In this document: positions 56,901 to 64,000 of the stretch, piece by piece
Layout: every line of letters starts with the position of its first letter
How positions within the stretch are numbered: the stretch's first letter is position 1
NCBI GenBank assembly: GCA_032358165.1
Contig: JAALGY010000011.1
Location: 124,001 to 188,000 of the forward strand
Source: Diplosphaera chodatii
Taxonomy: Eukaryota > Chlorophyta > Trebouxiophyceae > Prasiolales > Stichococcaceae
DNA: 64,000 nucleotides
Reading direction: 5' to 3'
The notes under the pieces: model-generated
Told to the model about the DNA's origin: nothing
Seen by the model: only the letters and a program-made list of their open reading frames with translations
The model's database searches: none
Translations under genes and position numbers: made by a program

Positions 56901-57897
56901 TTGCATATGTCAGTGCACATTGCTTCAGCGACATGCATGGCAGAGCCCGTCAATCCAGCCTGAGTCATCTGAGGCCTGCTACCTGCCGGGGATGTTTACC
57001 ACCTTTCCATGCCCACAGATGCTGCACTGCAGGTGGGGGCGCACCTGCTGGAGCGGCTGGCGGCGCTGCAGCAGCGGCACGACATCATCGGCGACGTGCG
57101 CGGCCGGGGCCTGATGCTGGGCCTGGAGCTGGTCCGCGACCAGCAGACCAAGGTGAGCCCTGGGCCCTCAACCCTGATGTGCTCATCATGGACCGGCCAT
57201 TTAAGAGATCCTACTGGCAGGCCGGCGCTGGCGTTGCTGTTCGGCGTTGTCTGCCCCCATATGGGCATGCACAGAATGTGCAAGCGCACCACCAGCCTGC
57301 TAGCGCTTCGGCAGAAGCAATGGTAGCGACACCAGCACAGACAGCTTGCCCCGCTGCATGGCGGATGAGCAACGCTGGTCGAAGACCTCAACCCTGAACC
57401 CTAGGCAATACATGTGCTGCCGAACGCTGCAGGAGCCGGCGGGCGCGGAGACGGCGCAGGTCATGGAGCGCATGAAGGATCTGGGCGTGCTGATGGGCAA
57501 GGGCGGCCTGCGCGGCAACTGCTTCCGCATCAAGTGCGCCTGCACGCTTGCTGTCCTTTCTGCAGCTGCACTTGTACGACAGTGGGTTCAGTGTCGATTA
57601 CGGGCTGCGTTTGAAATGCCGTCAGCTCATGCTTTGCCTGGGTGGTCAGCAGCACGCGCTCAGCTCCCAAGCTTTTGCAGCCCAGACAAGCATCACCTGG
57701 CAGCCAGTTTCCAATGCAGCTGCTGTACTGCATCCAGCTATGTGAAAGATGTTTGGCATGCCTGCCAACGACCAACATGTGACTGTAGTGCTGAACCCTG
57801 CAATGATGTCTTGATACACAGGCCGCCCATGTGCTTCACGGTGGAGGATGCCGACTTCCTGGTGGACGTCATGGACACCGCCATGTCGGAGCTGTGA
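53979..57897 (+). CDS. AGT2: Alanine-glyoxylate aminotransferase 2-like, mitochondrial
   Basis: About 13 exons. The start [20 protein letters not shown] gives an Arg-rich presequence with no acids, typical of mitochondrial import. The body follows class III PLP aminotransferases: [137 protein letters not shown] (Asp and Gln binding the PLP ring), [20 protein letters not shown] (Schiff-base Lys), [58 protein letters not shown] and [22 protein letters not shown]2 transfers the amino group from alanine to glyoxylate (also 3-aminoisobutyrate), relevant to photorespiratory glycolate metabolism. All catalytic residues are present. An odd GCGCCTAGGC palindrome lies in the intron at 56165-56181. Confidence 0.95.
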
Positions 57898-58796
57898 CAG
57901 GGTGCTGGTGGCGGGCGCCGAGTGGACTGTGAGCAAGAACTGGCAGCAGCAGCAGCGGCAGCAGCGGCGGCAGCAGCAGCAGCGGCGGCAGCAGCAGCTG
58001 CGGCAGCAGCAGCTGCGGTGGCTTCTGCTGCACAGGCGCAGCACTGAGGCCCTTCGAGGGTGAGTGTGGAGGGGTGGCGTCAGAGTTCAGCAGGATTTGC
58101 CGACACGGCGTCTTAAACATGGTGTTGTAGTCTAGCACTGCACTGCGCTCCGACAGCAGTACAGCCGTGTCACTCGCTGCACATCATAGGCGCAGTGGCG
58201 GGATGGCTATCTTGATGCTGCGCACTGCTCACTCAGCCGAGCAAACTCTGATGCAAGGTGCTTGCCGTCCCTATGCTTGTAGGCAAGCCATGCCTGTTTT
58301 GTCGCTTGTAGATGTTTTGTCACCGCTCATGTTTGGCACAGACCTCAAGCATACTGCCGCAGTATTAGGTCGCACTAAGAAAGTGGCGTGTGGGCATGCA
58401 CTTCGTTGATTGGTGCACCGGATGCAGGATGCACTGGATTGACTGGTGGGATCATGCGAACGCTGATGGTGTAGCATGTTGTTGTCCCTGGTCTCAGGGG
58501 CAGCAAGGGTCACAATGTTGAAATACTGTATTGAAGCAATTCCGGCAAAAAAACTGAGTGTCGTCGTCATCATTCTGAGCGCACTTGTGACTATGGACAT
58601 GCTCAAACTGCCCATCTCAAACCATCTGATAGCATCGTCAGATGCATCGCAGTTTTGTGGCCGCGTCATGCCACCACGCCATCCACAGGGTGCGCAACAC
58701 AAGCCCGCAATACAGTGCTGACTTTGCTGCGCAACAGCATCTGGCCGCCTGCCGCTGCCGTTTAGCCCACAGTCATGCCCTCAACAGGCTCCGTCC
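57898..58796. other. Convergent intergenic region
   Basis: 3' flanks of AGT2 (+) and the TLP18.3-like gene (-). It starts with a CAG/CGG-rich tract just after the AGT2 stop. No further gene is recognised. Confidence 0.5.
57938..58020. repeat. CAG/CGG trinucleotide tract in the AGT2 3' flank
   Basis: Imperfect (CAG)n with CGG and CTG interruptions over about 80 bp beginning some 40 bp after the AGT2 stop, so probably in the 3' UTR. Confidence 0.85.
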
Positions 58797-61700
58797 TTAC
58801 TCGTTCGTGTAGCCTGCACCACAGCCACAGCGCCTCAGCGCCCCTGCCTCCACCATGTCAGCAGCTGCCAGTGCCATCTGCATCGACACTCAGCACGACT
58901 GCAGTCGTTGCTGCAAGCCTGGGCATTTCACCCTGACAGCAGGGGGAGGGATAACCAGAGCAGTTGACAGTCGAGGGCGGCAGCTGCTTACCCCAGTACT
59001 GCAGCATCGGCACCACCACCGCGATGAACAGCAGCGTGAGCACGATGGGGCCGGTGACGCCCTTCTTGTCGTCCGTCTCGTTCTTGGTCTTGTACGTGCG
59101 CACGCGCGCGGTGTCCTTCTTCGCGGGCGGCGCCGGCACCGCCTCCCCCAGCAGCTTGGCCTGCGTGCGGATTCAAACCTCTGAATCCAGGGGTGTGTGC
59201 GCCGGTCGCACGACTGACTCGATTCGGTCCTCCTTCGCCAGCAGCGCCGGCGCCGCCCCGCCCAGCAGCTTGGCCTGCTGCTGCGGCTTCCAGCTTCCAA
59301 GGTTTAAAGTCTGGAGCTGCTGCGTGCTCGCGTGTGTGTCCTTGTCTGCCATCAGCAGCGGCACCGCCTCAGCTGACCAGGTTGGCGCTGTGTGGGTCTC
59401 GTGCCGACTGGTTGAACGTTGGTTTCCAGCTTCCGACTTTCAGCCTCTGGACATGCTGGAACATGGTAGCATCCCGCACAGCCGCCACCATCTCGCTAGT
59501 GAGCTCACGTGGCACACCACAGTGCTCTAGTCCAGGGCTGTCTCAGACCCTGCGAGCGCCAGAGGTCGCCAGAGCAAGCCCCTGATGCAGGCGCTGCTGC
59601 AGGATCACGGCTGGAGGCAGCGCTCGAGTATTCGAGTGCAGCCCTGGGAACTACCCTGAAGCCTACCTCAATACGGCGCAGCGACGAGGTGACCGCCTCG
59701 TTGAACTTGGCGTCGTCAGCCAGCGTGGGGATGTTGTCGCTGACGATGCTGTCCGTCAGCTCGTCGCCGATCGTCTGCGCAGCCACAATGCACATGTATA
59801 TCACACTGACGTCTGTGAAACACTTGTGAGCGTGCATGTTTAGTACACTTGAGCAGACTGATTGATGATCGGCCCTGGGTGTACACCTGTGTTGCCTCAC
59901 AGACTTGACAACTGCCTACACATGGCATCCTTGGCACTGGAGCGCATGCTGCCCTAAGTGGCCCAGCACATGTCCTCTTGTGCTATCATCGCAGTCTGCC
60001 GGACAATGCCTAGTGTTCAGCCTCACAACGGTGTCGTCAGGCATCCACCCGCATGATACTGAATGTGACCGCCTGACGATGCGCCGTTGTGCGGGAGTGT
60101 TGGTCAGCACTGGCTGTCAGGTAGGCGTTCCAGTCAACTCATTGGGCAGTTACCCGCATGAACTTGGGGCCGCCGGACAGCGCGCCATCCTTGGCGGTGG
60201 ACACGACCAGCAGCAGACCCTTGTTGTCGCCCTCCTCCGGGGTGGGGTACCACCTGCAGCACAGGGTGCACCTTTCCCCATCATCCACCGGGGGCTTAGA
60301 TGCACAGCAGGGGCCATGGCAGCTGCTGCAATGACGGCTGACAGCTGTGGCGGGGCTGCACGCGCGGGAGCAGCCACCCTGTGTCTGCCCTCCTCTGGAG
60401 GCTACCAATTGACATGCACGCCAAGCATCCCGCTGCTCGTAGAGCCCTCTTTGATGGTGATGTATGCAAGCACTAGCCCATTCAGATCAAGCGCAGTTTC
60501 GCCACGGCTGTCAAGCCTGACGGGTGAGAGCAAGGGGTGGAAGCAGGCGCACTTCTCGATGACCTTGTCCGCAAAGCCGAAGGCGTCGTTCTCGAACTCC
60601 AGCTTCCGCACCGTCACGACCTCCAGCCTGTAGCCGTGCTCAATCTGCGGCAAATGCAGTGTCACCAGTCCCCAGGGCTGCGGCAGTGTTGAGCTGGCAC
60701 CTGGCAGTGCTGGGCCGCTGGTGCCGGTTTTCTTTGTTCGTTGCACATGCGCATATCCTGCAGGTGGACGTATCCTGCTGCCCTGCAGCTGTTCTGGCGG
60801 TCGGCAGCGGCGGCGCTTCCAGCTCACGTGTCCGACACACCGCACCGCAATGCTGCTGTGGTGCGTCAAACGTACGTTGCTGTGGCACGCTGGCACACGT
60901 TGCTGGCACACGTTGCTGTGGCACACCCAGGTGAAGACAGAGCCCACCTCAAAGCGCGTGAGCTCGTCGTTGACGGCCTTTTTGGTGGTGCGGTTGAGCA
61001 CGCCGGCGTCGTCGATGATGTGCTGCGACGTCGGCTTAGGCGCCTGCAGTGCAGCGCTTGCCGTCGTCTGTTCAGCTGCAGGTTTTCACTCCTCTAAGCT
61101 GGCGTTGAGCCCGTGCTGCAGCCTGATCCCATGCACCCCTCTCCGGCGGACAGCCTGTCCACCGCTCGGCTGCAAGCGGTTCAGCGGCGCTTGAAGCCCC
61201 GCTCAACACTTGCCGCGACCGCTATGAGGTTCAGCTAGTACGCGCCTAGCGCAGTCCGCCCTAAGCGGCTGCACACTCACCGACAGGATGTCCAGCTCGT
61301 TGGCGAGCGCGCTGCCTGAAATGCTGCCTGCTGCCAGCACTGCCGCCGTGGCTGCCTGCACACCGCGAGCAACCAGGTTGGTACTGTGCAAGTGAAGCTC
61401 AGCGCCAGCTTCGTGCCTCAACTCTGTTTGAATGCAGTCGACTACGCATAACGGGCAGCATGCATCTTGGGTTGCAGCAACTTCCACTGCATGCATTGTG
61501 CACTCACTGCTGCTGCTTTGCCGCGGACGGACTCCAGCAGCGTCTGCTCCTGCACAGGTGGCAGGGCACCGTGAGCACACGGTACAAACCCACACGTCTG
61601 CTGCTGCAGATCCACCCGTGACATGCGCCCTGCTGGCATGCTGCCGCGGCAACTGCTGGTGCAGTCTGTGCAATGTAGCAGGCTGACATGCAGGTGTAAA

Positions 61701-61979
61701 CGATGCTCAATTGCTATAAGCTCCCACAGTCCTCAGTGTCAGAGAGAACTGGCGAACTGTGGAGCACAGGTTCGGCATGGAGGCCTGCACAGCCACAGAC
61801 TTCATTCAGCCTGCAACGTCGCTTGATCGCCAGCGTTCAGCATTCACCTTCTGCGCCTGACACACGAGCCGGGTCTGCCTGCTGCGCGGCGCTGAGACTG
61901 CCTGCGCCCTGCAAGCTGGACGTTGTGTCAGCCCACTCCGGGATGGCAGGGCACTCCGCTGCAAGTTGAGGGTCTGCAT
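58797..61979 (-). CDS. TLP18.3 / Psb32-like TPM-domain thylakoid protein
   Basis: Exon 1 61848-61979 encodes a 44-residue chloroplast transit segment (MQTLNLQRSALPSRSGLTQR, ending LVCQAQK). Exon 2 is 61508-61549, exon 3 61281-61355 (AATAAVLAAGSISGSALANE, a thylakoid-transfer-like hydrophobic stretch with a SALA processing site), exon 4 60949-61043 (PTSQHIIDDAGVLNRTTKKA). Then RLEVVTVRKLEFENDAFGFA, DKVIEKWYPTPEEGDNKGLL (split codon restored by splicing), TAKDGALSGGPKFMR, TIGDELTDSIVSDNIPTLAD, DAKFNEAVTSSLRRIE, and the C-terminal ARVRTYKTKNETDDKKGVTG, PIVLTLLFIAVVVPMLQYWG, YTNE. The TPM domain plus C-terminal membrane anchor match TLP18.3/Psb32-type proteins involved in photosystem II repair and assembly. 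One exon start is present in three tandem versions (59120-59381). Confidence 0.92.
59120..59381 (-). repeat. Three tandem versions of an exon start in the TLP18.3-like gene
   Basis: 59120-59164, 59233-59278 and 59346-59381 (about 113 bp apart) are versions of QAKLLGEAVPAPPAK. The downstream copy continues into RVRTYKTKNE; the middle (QAKLLGGAAPALLAKED) and third (about SAEAVPLLMADKD) are progressively decayed. The flanks (CTTCCAGCTTCCAAGGTTTA and TTTCCAGCTTCCGACTTTCA) are repeated too. Confidence 0.85.
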
Positions 61980-62887
61980 CGCGTCTGGCGTTGCGCACGG
62001 ACGTTGATCAGTTTCAGCTTGCGTCCAAGACTAGGAATGCCGTCTCATATGCAGCACTGAGCCTCGGACCTGCCGGATATGATCGGGCCCGGTTCTGCAC
62101 CCTGCTGATGCCGTGGTACTGTGTCGTCAGCACACCTCACATCAGTGCAACTTGCGCTTTTGCTGAGGGCAGAGCAGCTGCAAGTGTTGCAACACCGTTA
62201 TTGCTTACAGGTCAGTTAGGGCGAGCAACCCGACGCAAAGCAAACGCAACACCCTCCAACCCCAGCACGGCAACGCCATCATGCTTGCATGCCGCCATGG
62301 GGCAGCCCAAGCCGGCGAAGCATGACGGCACACCGTGCTGAAAATCCTACCGTAGGGTGTACCACCCCCGATCTGTGTCGGCACTCCGAAGCAAGCTGTC
62401 CCAAGCAAGCACACACTGCAACTGAAAGTCGAAGATTGATGTGCGCCAACATGTCCGTTCGGCACCACCTGCTGCGCCAGCTGCATGCCTCCCAAAGTAG
62501 TTGGTTGGCCTCGACAGCATAGCAGCCGCCCAAAGTACTTGGTTGGCCTAGATAGCATAGCAGCCGCCAAGAGCACAGGCCCGGCAGCGCAAGAGCGACA
62601 AACCGATACATTCACTGCATGTTTACTGATCCTCAACGGATCTAGGAACAGACTGAGACAGGCCGCATCAGCCGAAAGACGGTGTGGCGTCAGCGTCTAT
62701 TGGTGCTCAACAACAACACGCGAGGTGCCATCACTCCTGCGCACTTATCTGAGAGCTGGTACATCTGCCGCATTGCTCCTGCCGCCCGAAACTACTGTGT
62801 AACGCTTGCTGTTCCTTGTGTGCTTGGCGTGTGCCTGCTGGACCGGATGCAGTTTCCCAATGCTGCCGCTGCTGTTGCCAACACTCT
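61980..62887. other. Intergenic region left of the Gln-rich gene
   Basis: Upstream region of the TLP18.3-like gene and 3' flank of the Gln-rich gene. Apart from the short tandem repeat at 62486-62575 nothing is recognised. Confidence 0.5.
62486..62575. repeat. Short direct tandem repeat
   Basis: Two near-identical units of about 40 bp: CCCAAAGTAGTTGGTTGGCC then GCATAGCAGCCG, and CCCAAAGTACTTGGTTGGCC then GCATAGCAGCCG. No coding role is seen. Confidence 0.85.
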
Positions 62888-64000
62888 TCAGCGCTTTGGC
62901 CACTGGTCCAGGCTGCGACGTGGAGGCTGCAGGAGCGGCGTCGCCGCAGAGCAGGCGCTGGTGGAAGGCGAGGCGCTGCTTCCTGCCGCCAGCTGCTCAA
63001 CCCTTGACCGGGGCGCTCTGGCGGGACCTGCCCTGTGGTGGTTGCCCAGAGCAGCTGTCGCGGCTGCAGCCGCCACTGCACCGAACCCCTGGGCCGTGTT
63101 GATGCTGCTCTGGGTGAAGGGCGTGCTGACGGGGACACTAGCGACGGAGCGGGGCGAGGTCCCCGCCACGTGCTGCAGGGCAGGCGGCCGGACCGGCGGC
63201 GGCGCTGCAGAGGCCGCCGCTGCGGCCGAGGACAGCAGGGGCGCCTCGTCGATCGCCATGTCCTCGGCGCTGCCCGCCGCACGCTCCGTCGGGGCCGGCA
63301 GCCACCGCTGCAGCTGCTGCTGGTGCGCCGCCGCCTCCGACTGCTGCCGCTGCTGCGACAGCGCCTGCTGGTGCGCTGCGTGCTGCTGCTGCAGCGCCAG
63401 CAGCTGCGCGGCGTTCGGCCCCTGCAGCTGCTGCTGCTGCCGCTCCCGCAGCCCGTGCTGCTGCTGCAGGTGCAGGCCCATGGCCAGGCCAGCCGGCTCC
63501 ACCCCAGCGCCGCCTGCACAGTAGCACCGAGGCGCCGCCTGCTGCGGCTGCTGCGGCGGCGGCGCTGGCTCCAGCATGTGTGACCACGAGGGATCTTTGC
63601 GCTGCTGCTGCTGCTGCGCATCAGCAGCTGCCGCAGGGCGGGGCGCACCAGCGGCTGCGCCATCGGCTGCGGCGGCGCCGACCGCACGGCTCGGCCCGGC
63701 CTCCGACAGGCCGTCCGCAGGCGGCGGGCCGCCGAAGCTGCCAGGGGCGGCGGTGCCCGAGGACGCGCCCAGGGGCGACGAGCCGGCGGCTGAGGCAGGG
63801 CGGGGTACGCCGGAAGGAGCGGAAGCGGCGGAGCCGTCTGAGACCGGCTGCTGCTTGGCGGGGCCGGCGCCGGCCGGCGGCGAGTGCAGCACCAGGAACG
63901 CGCCCTTGGCCCAGCACGTCATCGCCAGCTTGACGTCGAAGTGCGTGGGGAACTCCTGCGCCAGGCGCATCTCCGCTGGGCCCCTGCAGCAGACCACGGC
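62888..64000 (-). CDS. Gln/Ala/Pro-rich protein of unknown function (5' part outside window)
   Basis: An open frame runs from the window edge to a TGA at 62888. An exon appears to start after CTGCTGCAG near 63987 (GPAEMRLAQEFPTHFDVKLA then MTCWAKGAFLVLHSPPAGAG), the only part that looks like a folded domain; I do not recognise it. The rest is low complexity: Ala/Gly/Pro/Ser, then Gln-rich blocks (LHLQQQHGLRERQQQQLQG, LALQQQHAAHQQALSQQRQQ), then Ala/Ser/Pro-rich to the stop. The composition resembles a transcriptional coactivator or RNA-granule protein, but that is only a guess. One long exon of about 1.1 kb without introns is unusual in this window. Confidence 0.6.
   Translation of the reverse strand, partial: AVVCCRGPAEMRLAQEFPTHFDVKLAMTCWAKGAFLVLHSPPAGAGPAKQQPVSDGSAASAPSGVPRPASAAGSSPLGASSGTAAPGSFGGPPPADGLSEAGPSRAVGAAAADGAAAGAPRPAAAADAQQQQQRKDPSWSHMLEPAPPPQQPQQAAPRCYCAGGAGVEPAGLAMGLHLQQQHGLRERQQQQLQGPNAAQLLALQQQHAAHQQALSQQRQQSEAAAHQQQLQRWLPAPTERAAGSAEDMAIDEAPLLSSAAAAASAAPPPVRPPALQHVAGTSPRSVASVPVSTPFTQSSINTAQGFGAVAAAAATAALGNHHRAGPARAPRSRVEQLAAGSSASPSTSACSAATPLLQPPRRSLDQWPKR

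Noticed and set aside
62682..63583. Cys-rich plus-strand frame (CCCC runs)
   Set aside because: Antisense shadow of the Gln-rich coding region (TGC/CTG complement).

Overview
This is nuclear DNA from a eukaryote, most likely a chlorophyte green alga. Almost every gene is cut into many short exons with strong G/C third positions, donors of the GTGAG/GTGCG type and TGCAG acceptors. The gene content is plant-type: a chloroplast-targeted TLP18.3/Psb32-like thylakoid protein, a nuclear DEG9-type protease, a VASt-domain protein, AGT2-type aminotransferase and dolichol kinase. I see no bacterial operon, prophage or CRISPR structure. The genus cannot be fixed by eye.

Layout, left to right: PEP-mutase/isocitrate-lyase family enzyme (-, cut by the left edge); LSM6 (+); NOC4 (+); plastid-type FAD monooxygenase (-); SPT4 (-); a Utp12-domain protein lacking its WD40 half (+); START-like/polyketide-cyclase protein with an acidic N-terminus and C-terminal AT-hook (-); dolichol kinase (+); DEG9 protease (-); VASt-domain membrane protein (+); F-box/LRR protein (-); a very long J-domain + FN3 + CCHC zinc-knuckle + GW/WG-rich protein (-); AGT2 aminotransferase (+); TLP18.3-like protein (-); and a Gln/Ala-rich protein cut by the right edge (-). 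Many neighbours are divergent over short shared promoters (261 bp for DEG9/VASt, 399 bp for J-protein/AGT2) or convergent. There is a nucleolar/RNA theme (LSM6, NOC4, Utp12 protein, SPT4), but nothing shows that the genes form one pathway.

The striking feature is genomic. At least eleven places in seven genes carry tandem duplications of roughly 80-126 bp that straddle an exon-intron boundary, giving extra copies of an exon end together with its splice site. Copy number runs from two to six. Several copies are joined by telomere-like CCCTAAA/TTTAGGG motifs inside the intron. This looks like intron gain or splice-site multiplication by tandem duplication, caught at several ages (near-identical to strongly decayed). 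Exon limits below were read by eye from splice consensus and family conservation; 5' ends are the least certain part.
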